The notes: a model not told the origin generated them from the sequence alone. 64,000 nucleotides of DNA from Streptomyces sp. NBC_01431 (GCF_036231355.1 NZ_CP109496.1:3348001-3412000); one strand, 5' to 3'; shown: positions 7,619 to 17,787, counted from the first letter of the stretch. Translations and numbers: made by a program.

Positions 7619-8773
7619 CTACTCGTCGCCGGAACACTCGTTCACATAGACCCGGGGCACCCGCGAACCGATCCGGGTCACGATCTCGTAGCCGATGGTG
7701 TCGGCCGCCCGCGCCCAGTCCTCCACCGTCGGCTCCCCGCGCTCCCCCGGCCCGAACAGGATCGCCTCCGCGCCCGGCTCGACCGTGTCCCCCTCAAGGT
7801 CGACCACGAACTGATCCATGGCAATGCGGCCCGCCGCGGTACGCACTTTCCCTTCGACCAGAACCGGACCGCGCCCCGAGGCGTGCCGCGGGATGCCGTC
7901 GGCGTACCCGAGTGGTACGAGGCCGAGGGTGGTCTCGCCCCGGGTGACGTAGTGATGCCCGTAACTGACGCCGTGACCCGCCGGAACCTGCTTGGTCAGC
8001 GCCACCGAGGCGGCGAGCGTCATGACGGGCCGCAGCCCGAGCTCCTGCGAGGTGCCGAGTTCGGGGGCCGGGGAGACGCCGTACATCGCGATGCCGGTGC
8101 GCACGAGGTCGAAGTGGGACTCGGGGAGCGTGAGCGTGGCCGGGGAATTGGCGATGTGCCGCACCTCGGGTGTGACGCCCGCCTTCTCGGCGAAGGCCAG
8201 CATTTCCTGGAAGACGGACAGCTGGGCCGCGATCGAGGGATGGCCCGGCTCGTCGGCGCACGCGAAGTGCGACCACAGGCCGGTGACGGTCACCTCGGGG
8301 GTGGCGAGCGCGGCATGGACCAGTTCCGGCCAGTCGGCGGGCTGGCAGCCGTTGCGGCCGAGCCCGGTGTCGGCCTTGAGCTGGATCCTGGCGGTGCGCC
8401 CGGCGGCGCGGGCCGCGTCGGTGACCTCGCGCAGCGCCCACATCCCGCTCACCGAGACATCGATGTCCGCTTCGATCGCCTCGCGCCAGGGGCCGCCGGG
8501 CGTCCACAGCCAGCACAGCATCGGGCCGTCGATCCCGGCCGCGCGCAGCGCCAGCGCCTCCTGCGGGGTCGCGGTGCCCGTCCATGCCGCGCCGGCCTGC
8601 CTGGCCGCCCTGGCGCACGGCACCGCGCCGTGCCCGTACGCGTCCGCCTTCACCACGGCCATCAGCTGCGCGCCGGGTGAACAGGCCCGCAGCGTACGGA
8701 CGTTGGCGCGCAGCGCGCCCAGGTCGATCTCGGCGCGGGCGCGCCCGGCGGGGTTCTGTGTCTTCGCGGTCAT
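7619..8773 (-). CDS. alr: Alanine racemase
   Basis: Alanine racemase interconverts L- and D-alanine for peptidoglycan using pyridoxal phosphate. The 384-residue protein begins MTAKTQNPAGRARAEIDLGA; K42 in VVKADAYGHG binds the cofactor and the Tyr of GVSYGHHY is the second catalytic base. RTGIAMYG, LGLVPLGYADG and GRIAMDQ are further family motifs. The ATG at 8773 is preferred over an earlier in-frame start because the family N-terminus (AEIDLGALRANV) follows directly. It heads the alr - hydrolase - tsaE series. Confidence 0.97.
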   Translation of the reverse strand: MTAKTQNPAGRARAEIDLGALRANVRTLRACSPGAQLMAVVKADAYGHGAVPCARAARQAGAAWTGTATPQEALALRAAGIDGPMLCWLWTPGGPWREAIEADIDVSVSGMWALREVTDAARAAGRTARIQLKADTGLGRNGCQPADWPELVHAALATPEVTVTGLWSHFACADEPGHPSIAAQLSVFQEMLAFAEKAGVTPEVRHIANSPATLTLPESHFDLVRTGIAMYGVSPAPELGTSQELGLRPVMTLAASVALTKQVPAGHGVSYGHHYVTRGETTLGLVPLGYADGIPRHASGRGPVLVEGKVRTAAGRIAMDQFVVDLEGDTVEPGAEAILFGPGERGEPTVEDWARAADTIGYEIVTRIGSRVPRVYVNECSGDE

Positions 8774-8830
8774 CGCGCCAAGTCTCTCAGAGCGCACGGG
8801 GACTCGGATTGTGCCGCAGGACACACGCGA

Positions 8831-9811
8831 TCAGGTGCCTTCCCGGTGCCCCCACACATAGACGGCGTCGCCCTGACGCAGTGCGTCCCAGAGCGTGCGG
8901 GCGTCGGCCAGGCTCAGGTTCACGCAGCCCTGGCTGCCGACGGTGGTGTAGACGCTGTGGTAGATGGCGTGGAAGGCCTGCCCGCCGTCGAAGAACTGGG
9001 CGTACGGCATGGACTGGTGGTAGATGGTCGACCAGTGGTTCTTGTGCCGCCAGTAGACCTTGTGCCAGCCCGCCCGGGTGGGCAGGCTGGCCCGCCCGCT
9101 GCGGATCGGCACCGGACCGTAGGTCACCTTCTTGCCGGTCTGCACCCACATCAGCTGCCGCGTCAGGTCCACGCAGGCCACCCGCCCCGCCCGCACGGGG
9201 CACTTGTGCGCGGCGTTGGGGTTCTTGCGGGCCGACAGGAACTGCATCCGGGACCAGGTGACCGGGCCCGCGAAGCCGATGGTGGGCTGAATGCCCTGCG
9301 CCTGCTGGAACTTGCGGATCGCGGCGCAGTCCGCGGCGGACTGCTTGCCGTCCACTTTGAGCCCGAGCCAGCGTTCGACCTCCCGCTGATGTGGCCCGGT
9401 CCTGGTGGTGCAGCTGCCGGGCTTGGCGCCGAGTTCCTCCCGCGGTACGTACTCCACGAGCCGGTCCGCGCCCTCGGGCGCCGCGGCGGGTTCGACCCTG
9501 TCCTCGGCGGCCCCGGGCTCGTACACGAGCGGCGGCAGCGCCTGGTCCGGGGTGTCGAGGGGCGCCTGCGCGAGCGGCACTCCGGGCACCAGCGTGTCGG
9601 AGGGCGCGGGCTCGGTGCCTCCCGGCGCCGGCGGGGGCGGCGCCGGGATGCCGGGCGGCGCGGGGATGCCGGGCGGCGCGGGGATGCCGGGCGGCGGGGG
9701 CAGCGGGACGCCCGACGCGGGGCCGGCGGCCCCGAGCACGAGCGCCGCCGCGAGCACCACCCCCCGGGTCCCCCATTTCTGACGCTTTGTACGCGTATGT
9801 TCTTTTCTCAT
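8831..9811 (-). CDS. L,D-transpeptidase (YkuD) with peptidoglycan-binding-like region
   Basis: The protein has 326 residues from the ATG at 9811. A basic N-terminus (MRKEHTRTKRQKWG) and a hydrophobic Ala/Leu stretch make a signal peptide, followed by three GIPAPP repeats in a Pro-rich linker. Residues about 125-185 (REVERWLGLKVDG, CAAIRKFQQAQGIQPT) resemble a peptidoglycan-binding domain. The C-terminal YkuD domain carries the catalytic set H281...GSQGC296VN, giving 3-3 cross-linking activity in active relatives. Several extra Cys residues may form disulfides. The gene stands alone: 57 bp from alr, 324 bp from nnr. Confidence 0.92.
   Translation of the reverse strand: MRKEHTRTKRQKWGTRGVVLAAALVLGAAGPASGVPLPPPPGIPAPPGIPAPPGIPAPPPPAPGGTEPAPSDTLVPGVPLAQAPLDTPDQALPPLVYEPGAAEDRVEPAAAPEGADRLVEYVPREELGAKPGSCTTRTGPHQREVERWLGLKVDGKQSAADCAAIRKFQQAQGIQPTIGFAGPVTWSRMQFLSARKNPNAAHKCPVRAGRVACVDLTRQLMWVQTGKKVTYGPVPIRSGRASLPTRAGWHKVYWRHKNHWSTIYHQSMPYAQFFDGGQAFHAIYHSVYTTVGSQGCVNLSLADARTLWDALRQGDAVYVWGHREGT
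9645..9698. repeat. Three 18-bp tandem repeats inside the L,D-transpeptidase gene
   Basis: The unit GGGATGCCGGGCGGCGCG occurs at 9645-9662 and 9663-9680, and with one change at 9681-9698. On the coding (minus) strand it encodes the GIPAPP repeat of the linker after the signal peptide. The near-identity at DNA level suggests recent slippage, so copy number may vary between strains. Confidence 0.85.
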
Positions 9812-10050
9812 GAGCGTAGGAAACCCCGCCCCCCGGGCGTGTCGCGGAAGCCGCGCGGCAGATGTCACCCGGGGGTGGACGGGTTCGTGACACGGGACCC
9901 CGTGTCCGAGCGGCCCAGCCGAAGTCCGGCGCGGTAGCGCGCGCCATGAGCGGCGCCGGAAAGTACGCGATCAGCCACCGGCTACCCGCGGAACGGGGGC
10001 CGTCTTGCGCCGGAGCGCTTGGCCGCGCCCCGCGAGAGGCCTACTCGCGG

Positions 10051-10142
10051 CAGGCGTGGGCCCACGGTCAGCCCTCGACCTCCGGCAGGCGTGACCCGCG
10101 GCCAGCCCCCAGCCCGACGCAGGCGCGACCCTCGGTCAGCCG
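10051..10142. repeat. Three imperfect ~35-bp tandem repeats at the 3' end of nnr
   Basis: Copies of a unit beginning CAGGCGTGACCC and ending GGTCAGCC start at 10051, 10086 and 10120 (periods 35 and 34). The third includes the stop codon of the NAD(P)HX repair gene. The rest of the 324-bp gap to the L,D-transpeptidase gene (9812-10050) shows no gene, only GC-rich sequence that should hold the transpeptidase promoter. Confidence 0.6.
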
Positions 10143-11557
10143 CCCGTCACGTCTCGCCATACGCCCGGCAGCGCCTCGGCCACCGCGTACGCCGTCGTCG
10201 GGGCGCCCTCGGCGGCGTGGCGGCCTGCCAGGCCGTGGAGGTAGGCCGCGGCCGAGCCCGCGTCGCGGGCGTCGAGGCCGGTGGCGAGCAGGGAGCCCGC
10301 GAGGCCGGACAGAACGTCGCCGCTGCCCGCCGTGGCCAGCCACGGGGTGCCCGTCGGGTTGACCCGGACCGGGCCTTCGGCGTCCGCGACCAGCGTGGTG
10401 GAGCCCTTCAGGAGGACCGTCGCGCCGTACCGCGCCGCCAGCTCGCGCACCGACGCGAGCCGCTCGGCCTCGACCTTCTCGCGCGGGACCCCGAGCAGCG
10501 CCGCCGCCTCGCCCGCGTGCGGCGTGAGCAGGGTGGCCGCCGACCGGGCCCGTACCGCTTCGGGGTCCAGACCGCGCAGCCCGTCCGCGTCCACCAGGAC
10601 CGGCACGTCCGAGGCCAGCACCTCGTCCACGCCCGCGCCGTCGCCGAGCCCGGGGCCGACCACCCACGCCTGCACCCGGCCGGCCTTCGCCGGCGAGCCG
10701 TCCGAGACCAGGGCCTCGGGGAAGCGCGCGATCACCGCGTCCGCGCCGGGCCCCACGTACCGCACGGCCCCGGCCCCGCCCCGCAGCGCACCGGCCACCG
10801 CGAGGACCGCCGCGCCGGGGTAGCGCGCCGACCCGGCCACGACGCCGACCACGCCCCGCCGGTACTTGTCGCTCTCGGCCGCCGGAGCGGGCAACAGGTC
10901 TGCCACGTCCGCGTGTTGGAGCGCCTCGGCATCCGGTACGGACGGCAGGTCGAGCCCGATGGGGATCAGCCGCACGGCCCCCGCGTACTGCCGCGCGGGG
11001 TCGATGAGCAGCCCCGGCTTGTACGCCCCGAACGTCACCGTCGCGTCCGCCCGCAGCGCCTCGCCCGCCACCTCACCGGTGCCCGCGTCCACGCCGCTGG
11101 GCAGATCGACGGCGACCACCAGCGCGTTCGACCCGCGGGCGGCCCGCGTGACCGGCACCGCGTCGGGACGCAGGCCGCCGTGGCCGCCGATGCCGGTGAT
11201 GCCGTCGAGTACGAGATCGGCGGCGGCGAGCACCTCGTACGGATCGTCGGTGACGCGCCCGCCCGCCCGGGTCAGTGCGGCGAGGCCGCCGGGGTGTGCG
11301 CGGTCCGGGGCGAGCAGTACCGCGCTCACTCCGGCGCCGCGGCGGGCCAGCCGGGCGCCCGCGTACAGGGCGTCGCCGCCGTTGTCCCCGCTGCCGACCA
11401 GCAGCACGACCCTGGCGCCGTAGACCCGCCCCAGCATCGCGGCACAGGCGGCGGCGAGCCCGGCGGCGGCGCGCTGCATGAGCGCGCCGTGGGGCAGTCG
11501 CCCCATCAACTCCCGCTCGGCGGCCCGGACGGTCTCGACACGGTAGGCGCTACGCAT
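10136..11557 (-). CDS. nnr: Bifunctional NAD(P)H-hydrate epimerase / ADP-dependent dehydratase
   Basis: This 473-residue fusion repairs NAD(P)HX, the damaged hydrated cofactor. The N-terminal half is a YjeF_N epimerase domain: GSGDNGGDALYAGARLARRG, then VLDGITGIGGHG and VVAVDLPSGVDAGTGEV. The C-terminal half is a ribokinase-like dehydratase domain: RRGVVGVVAGSARYPGAAVLA, LLTPHAGEAAALLG, VLLKGSTTLVAD and the catalytic region TAGSGDVLSGLAGSLL. The start MRSAYRVETVRAAE matches the family N-terminus. It lies about 110 bp downstream of acpS on the same strand, the usual actinomycete arrangement, and may be co-transcribed with glmS-acpS. Confidence 0.95.
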   Translation of the reverse strand: MRSAYRVETVRAAERELMGRLPHGALMQRAAAGLAAACAAMLGRVYGARVVLLVGSGDNGGDALYAGARLARRGAGVSAVLLAPDRAHPGGLAALTRAGGRVTDDPYEVLAAADLVLDGITGIGGHGGLRPDAVPVTRAARGSNALVVAVDLPSGVDAGTGEVAGEALRADATVTFGAYKPGLLIDPARQYAGAVRLIPIGLDLPSVPDAEALQHADVADLLPAPAAESDKYRRGVVGVVAGSARYPGAAVLAVAGALRGGAGAVRYVGPGADAVIARFPEALVSDGSPAKAGRVQAWVVGPGLGDGAGVDEVLASDVPVLVDADGLRGLDPEAVRARSAATLLTPHAGEAAALLGVPREKVEAERLASVRELAARYGATVLLKGSTTLVADAEGPVRVNPTGTPWLATAGSGDVLSGLAGSLLATGLDARDAGSAAAYLHGLAGRHAAEGAPTTAYAVAEALPGVWRDVTGG

Positions 11558-11593
11558 GAAGCCAACTCTCCCTCACCCCGCCCCTTCCCGAAA

Positions 11594-11616
11594 CCGGGGG
11601 CTCCGCCCGGACCCCG
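11594..11616. repeat. Partial copy of dispersed GGCTCCGCCC hairpin repeat
   Basis: The short inverted sequence CCGGGGGCTCCGCCCGG followed by ACCCCG lies between nnr and acpS. It is similar, in reverse orientation, to the hairpin end of the repeat at 25914-25968. Repeats with this GGGGTCTGGGGCGGAGCCCC-like core are common between genes in Streptomyces; here it could also act as a weak terminator. Confidence 0.45.
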
Positions 11617-11666
11617 CTCCGCCATCGCCACAGGCTCCGGACGCGCGCCGCCAGCGCGGGGCAAGG

Positions 11667-12035
11667 TCAGCCCTCCGCGATCACCACCGCCGACGCCACT
11701 CCCGCGTCATGGCTGAGCGACACATGCCAGTGCCGGACCCCGAGCTCCGCGGCGCGTGCGGCCACGGTTCCCCGCACCCGCACCCGCGGCTGCCCGCTCT
11801 TCTCGACGTACACCTCCGCGTCCGTCCAGTGGAGCCCCGCCGGAGCCCCAAGGGCCTTCGCGAGGGCCTCCTTCGCCGCGAACCGCACGGCCAGCGAGGC
11901 GATCCCGCGCCGCTCACCGCTCGGCAGTATCAACTCGCTCTCCACGAACAGCCGTTGGAGCATCGCGGGGGTCCGCTCCACCGACTCCCCGAACCGGTCG
12001 ATCTCGGCGACGTCGATCCCCACCCCGATGATCAT
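11667..12035 (-). CDS. acpS: Holo-[acyl-carrier-protein] synthase
   Basis: AcpS attaches the 4'-phosphopantetheine arm of coenzyme A to acyl carrier protein in fatty acid synthesis. The 122-residue protein begins [15 protein letters not shown] (the Mg-binding Asp) and has [17 protein letters not shown] (the second conserved motif with Glu) and [18 protein letters not shown] at the end. Its ATG overlaps the glmS stop by 4 bases, so it is translationally coupled to glmS; nnr follows. Confidence 0.96.
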   Translation of the reverse strand: MIIGVGIDVAEIDRFGESVERTPAMLQRLFVESELILPSGERRGIASLAVRFAAKEALAKALGAPAGLHWTDAEVYVEKSGQPRVRVRGTVAARAAELGVRHWHVSLSHDAGVASAVVIAEG

Positions 12036-13879
12036 TCGACGGTGACCGACTTCGCGAGGTTGCGCGGCTGGTCCACCTCATTGCCGCGCGCCGTCGCCAG
12101 CTCACAGGCGAACACCTGGAGCGGCACGGTCGCCACGAGCGGCTGGAGCAGCGTGGGCGTGGCCGGAATCCGGATGAGGTGGTCGGCGTACGGCGCCACC
12201 GCCTCGTCGCCCTCCTCCGCGATCACGATCGTCCGCGCTCCCCGGGCCCGGATCTCCTGGATGTTGGACACGATCTTGTCGTGCAGGACGGACCGGCCCC
12301 TGGGCGAGGGCACCACGACCACCACCGGCAGGTCCTGCTCGATGAGCGCGATCGGCCCGTGCTTGAGCTCACCGGCCGCGAAGCCTTCGGCGTGCATGTA
12401 CGCCAGTTCCTTGAGCTTGAGCGCGCCTTCGAGCGCGACCGGGTAGCCGACGTGCCGCCCGAGGAAGAGCACGGTGTTCTTGTCGGCGAGCGAGCGCGCC
12501 AACTCCCGTACGGGCTCCATGGTTTCGAGCACCCGGTCGACCTCGCGGGCGATCTCGGCGAGGTCGTGCACCACGGCCCGGACCTCGTCCCCCCACTTCG
12601 TTCCGCGCACCTGTCCGAGGTACAGGGCCACGAGGTAGCAGGCCACGAGCTGGGTGAGGAACGCCTTGGTCGACGCCACCGCGACCTCGGGGCCCGCGTG
12701 CGTGTACAGCACCGCGTCCGACTCCCGCGGGATGGTCGAGCCGTTGGTGTTGCAGATCGCGAGGACCTTGGCGCCCTGTTCCCGTGCGTGGCGCAGCGCC
12801 ATCAGCGTGTCCATGGTCTCGCCGGACTGCGAGATGGCGATCACGAGCGTGCGCTGGTCGAGGATCGGGTCGCGGTAGCGGAATTCGCTGGCCAGCTCCG
12901 TTTCGCACGGAATCCTGGTCCAGTGTTCGATCGCGAGCTTCGCGATCATGCCGGCGTGGTACGCCGTCCCGCACGCCACGACGACGACCTTGTCGACCTC
13001 CCGCAGCACCGCGTCCGGGATCCGCAGCTCGTCCAGGGTCAGCGAGCCCGCCGCGTCGATCCGCCCGAGCAGGGTGTCGGCGACCGCCTTCGGCTGCTCG
13101 GCGATCTCCTTCAGCATGAAGTAGTCGTAGCCGCCCTTCTCGGCGGCCGAGGCGTCCCAGTCCACGTGGTAGGCCCGGGTCTCGGCCGGCGCCCCGTCGA
13201 AGTCGGTGACGCTCACCCCGTCCCGGCGCAGCTCGACCACCTGGTCCTGGCCCAGTTCGATCGCGGAGCGGGTGTGCGCGATGAACGCGGCGACGTCGGA
13301 GGCGAGGAAGGACTCCCCTTCGCCGACGCCCACGACGAGCGGCGAGTTGCGCCGCGCGCCCACCACCACGTCAGGCTCGTCGGCGTGCACCGCGACCAGC
13401 GTGAACGCGCCCTCAAGGCGTCGGCACACCTGGCGCATGGCCTCCGCCAGGTCCTCGGCCGAGGAGTAGCACTCGGCGAGCAGGTGGGCGACGACCTCGG
13501 TGTCCGTCTCGGAGGCCAGCGCGTGGCCGCGTTCAGCCAGCTCGGCCCGCAGCGCGGCGAAGTTCTCGATGATGCCGTTGTGCACGACCGCGACCCGCCC
13601 CGCGTTGTCCAGGTGCGGATGCGCGTTGGCGTCGGTGGGGCCGCCGTGCGTGGCCCACCGGGTGTGCCCGATGCCGGTTGCCCCGGCGGGGAGCGGCGCC
13701 TCCAGGAGCGCCTTCTCCAGATTGATCAGCTTTCCGGCCTTCTTCGCCGCGGCGAGCCCGCCGTCCGCGAGCACCGCGACGCCCGCCGAGTCGTACCCGC
13801 GGTACTCCAGCCGCTTCAGCCCCGCCACCACGACGTCGAGCGCCGACTGCCCGCCTACATATCCCACGATTCCGCACAT
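12032..13879 (-). CDS. glmS: Glutamine-fructose-6-phosphate aminotransferase (isomerizing)
   Basis: GlmS makes glucosamine-6-phosphate from fructose-6-phosphate and glutamine, the first step to UDP-GlcNAc. The 615-residue protein begins [10 protein letters not shown] (Cys2 is the glutaminase nucleophile), with [11 protein letters not shown] and HNGIIENF in the glutaminase domain. Two SIS sugar-isomerase domains follow, including [24 protein letters not shown] and [21 protein letters not shown], then the terminal [11 protein letters not shown]. The start is unambiguous because Cys2 is essential. It heads glmS-acpS; glmM, the next pathway step, lies 1.3 kb away behind coaA. Confidence 0.98.
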   Translation of the reverse strand: MCGIVGYVGGQSALDVVVAGLKRLEYRGYDSAGVAVLADGGLAAAKKAGKLINLEKALLEAPLPAGATGIGHTRWATHGGPTDANAHPHLDNAGRVAVVHNGIIENFAALRAELAERGHALASETDTEVVAHLLAECYSSAEDLAEAMRQVCRRLEGAFTLVAVHADEPDVVVGARRNSPLVVGVGEGESFLASDVAAFIAHTRSAIELGQDQVVELRRDGVSVTDFDGAPAETRAYHVDWDASAAEKGGYDYFMLKEIAEQPKAVADTLLGRIDAAGSLTLDELRIPDAVLREVDKVVVVACGTAYHAGMIAKLAIEHWTRIPCETELASEFRYRDPILDQRTLVIAISQSGETMDTLMALRHAREQGAKVLAICNTNGSTIPRESDAVLYTHAGPEVAVASTKAFLTQLVACYLVALYLGQVRGTKWGDEVRAVVHDLAEIAREVDRVLETMEPVRELARSLADKNTVLFLGRHVGYPVALEGALKLKELAYMHAEGFAAGELKHGPIALIEQDLPVVVVVPSPRGRSVLHDKIVSNIQEIRARGARTIVIAEEGDEAVAPYADHLIRIPATPTLLQPLVATVPLQVFACELATARGNEVDQPRNLAKSVTVE

Positions 13880-14042
13880 GGCGGCAGCCTACGACCGTGG
13901 CGCCCCTTTCCCGGGCCATCCCGGGCACCCCGTCGAGACCTACGGCCGGTTTGTGCCCGGACGCCACAATCCGGCCGTGGCCCACCCGAAACCCCCTGCT
14001 CCACGTGACCCACCCCACCCCCCACGGGGGAGCCGGACCACC

Positions 14043-14048
14043 CACAAT
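14043..14048 (+). promoter_or_regulatory. Possible -10 box of a leaderless coaA transcript
   Basis: CACAAT ends 7 bases before the GTG of coaA, so transcription would begin at or next to the start codon. The purine run GGGGAGG directly abuts the GTG and is too close to serve as its ribosome site. No convincing -35 is visible. The leaderless model is an inference. Confidence 0.4.
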
Positions 14049-14054
14049 GGGGAG

Positions 14055-15044
14055 GTGATCACTTCGCCGCCACGGAGCGCCCACCGCAAGCCGGAGGCGA
14101 CTCCCTACGTGGACCTGACCCGCGCAGAGTGGAGCGCCCTGCGCGACAAGACGCCGCTGCCGCTGACCGCCGACGAGGTCGAGCGGCTGCGCGGGCTCGG
14201 CGACGTCATCGACCTCGACGAGGTGCGGGACATCTACCTGCCGCTGTCGCGCCTGCTCAACCTGTACGTGGGGGCCACCGCCAATCTGCGCGGCGCGCTG
14301 AACACCTTCCTCGGCGACGCGGGCAACGGGCACGGCACCCAGCACGGCACCCCGTTCGTCATAGGCGTGGCGGGCTCGGTCGCGGTCGGCAAGTCGACCG
14401 TGGCCCGCCTGCTCCAGGCGCTGCTGGCCAGGTGGCCCGAGCACCCCCGGGTGGAGCTGGTCACCACCGACGGCTTCCTGTACCCGATGGCCGAACTCCA
14501 GCGCCGCGGCCTGATGTCGCGCAAGGGCTTCCCCGAGTCGTACGACCGCAGGGCGCTGACCCGGTTCGTCGCGGACATCAAGGCGGGCAAGGACGAGGTC
14601 ACGGCGCCCGTCTACTCGCACCTGATCTACGACATCGTGCCGGACGAGCGGCTCGTGGTGCGCCGCCCCGACATCCTGATCGTGGAGGGCCTCAACGTCC
14701 TCCAGCCCGCCCTGCCCGGCCAGGACGGCCGCACCCGGGTCGGACTCGCGGACTACTTCGACTTCAGCGTGTACGTCGACGCCCGCACCGAGGACATCGA
14801 GACCTGGTACCTGAACCGGTTCCGCAAGCTGCGCGAGACCGCCTTCCAGAACCCCTTCTCGTACTTCCGCAAGTACACCCAGGTCTCCGAGGACGAGGCG
14901 CTGGACTACGCGCGGACGACCTGGCGGACCATCAACCGGCCCAACCTGGTGGAGAACGTGGCGCCCACGCGCGGGCGGGCCACGCTCGTCGTGCGCAAGG
15001 GACCCGACCACAAGATCCAGAAGATCTCGCTGCGCAAGCTCTGA
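14055..15044 (+). CDS. coaA: Type I pantothenate kinase
   Basis: CoaA phosphorylates pantothenate, the first and rate-limiting step of coenzyme A synthesis. The 329-residue protein starts at the GTG at 14055, continuing [20 protein letters not shown]. The P-loop [17 protein letters not shown] is followed by [44 protein letters not shown] and [17 protein letters not shown], all CoaA-type motifs. It is a plus-strand single gene between glmS and glmM, with a strong hairpin terminator after it. Confidence 0.96.
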   Translation: MITSPPRSAHRKPEATPYVDLTRAEWSALRDKTPLPLTADEVERLRGLGDVIDLDEVRDIYLPLSRLLNLYVGATANLRGALNTFLGDAGNGHGTQHGTPFVIGVAGSVAVGKSTVARLLQALLARWPEHPRVELVTTDGFLYPMAELQRRGLMSRKGFPESYDRRALTRFVADIKAGKDEVTAPVYSHLIYDIVPDERLVVRRPDILIVEGLNVLQPALPGQDGRTRVGLADYFDFSVYVDARTEDIETWYLNRFRKLRETAFQNPFSYFRKYTQVSEDEALDYARTTWRTINRPNLVENVAPTRGRATLVVRKGPDHKIQKISLRKL

Positions 15045-15077
15045 AGGCTCCCCGGATCCGGACGGCTCCGAAAACAC

Positions 15078-15122
15078 GCGTGCGCCGGTCGCCCGGAACC
15101 TCTCCGGGCGACCGGCGCACGC
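15078..15122. terminator. Bidirectional hairpin terminator between coaA and glmM
   Basis: A perfect 19-bp stem (15078-15096 with 15104-15122; core GTGCGCCGGTCGCCCGG) closes a 7-base loop. It lies between the convergent coaA and glmM genes and should stop transcription from both sides. Confidence 0.9.
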
Positions 15123-15132
15123 GCCAACTTCC

Positions 15133-16491
15133 TTAGCCCAGTGCGGACTTGACCACATCGGCGAGACGACCGGCGACCGAGCGGGCCTGCTCGATGTCGG
15201 CGGCCTCGACCATGACGCGGACCAGCGGCTCGGTGCCGGAGGGGCGAAGCAGCACCCGGCCGGTGGCGCCCAGCTCCCGCTCGGCCTCGGCGACCGCGAC
15301 ACCCAGCTCGGCGGAGGTGGTGACCCGGGACTTGTCGACGTCGGGGACGTTCACCAGGACCTGCGGCAGCCGCTCCATGACCCCGGCGAGGTCGGCGAGC
15401 GTGCGACGGGTCGCGGCGAGGCGGGCGGCCAGCATCAGACCGGTCAGCGTGCCGTCACCGGTCGTCGCGTGGTCGAGGATGATCACGTGGCCGGACTGCT
15501 CGCCGCCGAGCGCGTATCCGTGCTCCTTCATCGACTCCAGGACGTAGCGGTCACCGACCCCGGTCTGGACGAGCTGGATGCCCTCGCGCTCCATGGCGAT
15601 CTTGAAGCCCAGGTTGGACATGACGGTGCCGACGACGGTGTTGCCGCGCAGCGTGCCCGCCTCGCGCATGGCGAGGGCGAGGACGGCGAGGATCTGGTCG
15701 CCGTCGACCTCGTTGCCCTCGGCGTCCACGGCCAGGCAGCGGTCGGCGTCGCCGTCGTGCGCGATGCCGAGGTCCGCGCCGTGCTCCACGACGGCCGCCT
15801 TGAGGAGGTCGAGGTGGGTGGAGCCGCAACCGTCGTTGATGTTGAGCCCGTCCGGCTCGGCACCGATCGTGACGATCTCGGCACCGGCCCGCGTGAACGC
15901 CTCGGGCGAGACCCGCGCGGCCGCGCCGTGCGCCTCGTCCAGGACGACCTTCAGCCCGTCGAGGCGGTTGGGCAGCACCCCGATGAGGTGCGCGACGTAC
16001 CGGTCGAAGCCCTCGCCGTACGACCGGACGCGACCCACGCCGGCGCCGGTCGGACGCTCCCACGGGGCGCCCGTGCGGTGCTGCTCGTAGATGGACTCGA
16101 TGCGGTCCTCCAGCTCGTCGGCCAGCTTGTGGCCGCCGCGCGCGAAGAACTTGACGCCGTTGTCCGGCATGGCGTTGTGGCTCGCCGAGAGCATCACGCC
16201 GAGGTCGGCGCCCAGCGCCCCGGTGAGGTACGCCACCGCGGGGGTGGGCAGCACACCGACGCGCAGGACGTCCACGCCCGCGCTCGCGAGGCCCGCGACG
16301 ACCGCGGCCTCCAGGAACTCTCCCGACGCCCGGGGGTCACGGCCGACCACGGCGGTCGGTCGATGCCCCTCGAAGGTGCCCGCCTCGGCGAGCACGTGCG
16401 CCGCAGCGACCGACAGGCCGAGCGCGAGCTCAGCCGTCAGATCCGAGTTGGCGACACCGCGCACGCCGTCCGTGCCGAAGAGTCGTCCCAC
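15133..16491 (-). CDS. glmM: Phosphoglucosamine mutase
   Basis: GlmM converts glucosamine-6-phosphate to glucosamine-1-phosphate on the way to UDP-GlcNAc. The 452-residue protein begins [20 protein letters not shown]; the phosphoserine loop is [18 protein letters not shown], the metal loop [13 protein letters not shown], the sugar-binding segment [10 protein letters not shown], and the phosphate-binding loop [14 protein letters not shown] near the end. It is downstream of rplM-rpsI, with a hairpin terminator in between. Confidence 0.98.
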   Translation of the reverse strand: MGRLFGTDGVRGVANSDLTAELALGLSVAAAHVLAEAGTFEGHRPTAVVGRDPRASGEFLEAAVVAGLASAGVDVLRVGVLPTPAVAYLTGALGADLGVMLSASHNAMPDNGVKFFARGGHKLADELEDRIESIYEQHRTGAPWERPTGAGVGRVRSYGEGFDRYVAHLIGVLPNRLDGLKVVLDEAHGAAARVSPEAFTRAGAEIVTIGAEPDGLNINDGCGSTHLDLLKAAVVEHGADLGIAHDGDADRCLAVDAEGNEVDGDQILAVLALAMREAGTLRGNTVVGTVMSNLGFKIAMEREGIQLVQTGVGDRYVLESMKEHGYALGGEQSGHVIILDHATTGDGTLTGLMLAARLAATRRTLADLAGVMERLPQVLVNVPDVDKSRVTTSAELGVAVAEAERELGATGRVLLRPSGTEPLVRVMVEAADIEQARSVAGRLADVVKSALG

Positions 16492-16533
16492 GTCTGTCCT
16501 CCGAAAACCTCAATGTGCCAGGTGATAGACGAA

Positions 16534-16566
16534 CGCCCCGGCAGCACGGAACGTGCTGCCGGGGCG
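16534..16566 (-). terminator. Terminator after rpsI
   Basis: A 14-bp perfect stem (CGCCCCGGCAGCAC at 16534-16547, its complement at 16553-16566) with a 5-base loop lies 28 bp past the rpsI stop and 42 bp before the glmM start. It should end the rplM-rpsI transcript or partly reduce glmM expression. Confidence 0.85.
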
Positions 16567-16594
16567 AACGAAAGCCGTACGGGCAGGCGCGGAT

Positions 16595-17116
16595 TTAGCG
16601 CTTGCTGTACTGCGGAGCCTTGCGGGCCTTCTTGAGACCGGCCTTCTTGCGCTCGACCGCACGGTCGTCGCGGGAGAGGAAGCCGGCCTTCTTGAGGACG
16701 CCGCGGTTGTTGTCCACGTCGGCCTCGTTCAGCGCGCGGGCCACACCGAGACGCAGGGCGCCGGCCTGACCGGACACGCCGCCACCCGAGATGCGGGCGA
16801 TGACGTCGTAGCGGTTGTCGAGCTCGAGCACCTTGAAGGGCTCGTTGACTTCCTGCTGGTGGACCTTGTTCGGGAAGTAGTCCTCGAGCGTACGCCCGTT
16901 GATCTTCCACTTGCCGGTGCCCGGGACGATCCGGACGCGGGCGATGGCGTTCTTGCGACGACCCAGGCCGGCGGCCGGCTGGGGGTCACCGAAGCGGGAC
17001 GCCAGCGACTCGGAGGTGTACTCGCCCTCGACGGGCACCTCGGACTCGGTGGTGTAGTTCTCGATGTCGACGAGCTCAGTCTCTTCGACCGGCTGCTCAA
17101 CGGTGGTCTCGGCCAC
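16595..17116 (-). CDS. rpsI: Ribosomal protein uS9
   Basis: Small-subunit protein whose C-terminal tail reaches the P-site tRNA. The 173-residue product has an actinomycete-type acidic N-terminal extension of about 40 residues ([20 protein letters not shown]) ahead of the core, which starts near [16 protein letters not shown]. The C-terminus [12 protein letters not shown] ends in the conserved SKR that contacts P-site tRNA. It follows rplM by 44 bp, the universal rplM-rpsI pairing. Confidence 0.97.
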   Translation of the reverse strand: MAETTVEQPVEETELVDIENYTTESEVPVEGEYTSESLASRFGDPQPAAGLGRRKNAIARVRIVPGTGKWKINGRTLEDYFPNKVHQQEVNEPFKVLELDNRYDVIARISGGGVSGQAGALRLGVARALNEADVDNNRGVLKKAGFLSRDDRAVERKKAGLKKARKAPQYSKR

Positions 17117-17160
17117 GATTCTCCTCAGATTCTTTTCTGTCTTAGGGGGTGTGGCCGGAA

Positions 17161-17604
17161 CTACTGCGCGACCTGGGTGATCTCGAACGGCACCGGCTGC
17201 TGGGCAGCGTGGGGGTGCTGGTCGCCCGAGTAGACCTTCAGCTTCGAGAGCATCTGACGGCCCAGGGTGTTCTTGGGGATCATGCCCTTGATGGCCTTCT
17301 CGACGGCCTTCTCCGGGTTGTTCGCCAGGAGGTCGTCGTAGCGCACCGAGCGGAGACCGCCCGGGTAGCCGGAGTGGCGGTACGCCATCTTCTGGGTCTT
17401 CTTGTTGCCGGACAGGTGAACCTTGTCGGCGTTGATGATGATGACGAAGTCACCCATGTCCATGTGCGGTGCATAGACGGGCTTGTGCTTGCCCCGGAGG
17501 AGGTTCGCAGCGGTGGTCGCCAGACGACCCAGGACGACGTCCTGGGCGTCAATGACGTGCCACTGGCGAGTGATGTCGCCGGGCTTGGGGCTGTACGTAC
17601 GCAC
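17161..17604 (-). CDS. rplM: Ribosomal protein uL13
   Basis: Early-assembling large-subunit protein of 147 residues, close to the 142 of E. coli. It starts at a GTG at 17604 with GAAGG just upstream and reads [20 protein letters not shown]. The motifs [33 protein letters not shown] and [13 protein letters not shown] are diagnostic. A good promoter lies about 180 bp upstream, leaving a leader of about 177 nt. Confidence 0.98.
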   Translation of the reverse strand: MRTYSPKPGDITRQWHVIDAQDVVLGRLATTAANLLRGKHKPVYAPHMDMGDFVIIINADKVHLSGNKKTQKMAYRHSGYPGGLRSVRYDDLLANNPEKAVEKAIKGMIPKNTLGRQMLSKLKVYSGDQHPHAAQQPVPFEITQVAQ

Positions 17605-17787
17605 TTCGTAGCCTTCGCTTCTTCAGTGGATGGGGTCCAGACACATTGCACCCTGAAGCGATATGCAGCTGGGACTCACAATGCCGGGGACGCTGCCCGT
17701 ATGCGAGCCACTGGTAACTGCTCCAGAGAACCTACGTAAGGGCCCCTCGCGTGAGAACGACCAAGCCAATACGCATAACAAACCGCA

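Noticed and set aside
5825..8680. A 951-codon plus-strand open frame opposite tsaE, the hydrolase gene and alr
   Set aside because: All three minus-strand genes have clear family motifs; the plus frame has none and crosses their boundaries.
9645..9698. An intergenic minisatellite
   Set aside because: The three 18-bp units are in frame and encode GIPAPP repeats in the L,D-transpeptidase linker.
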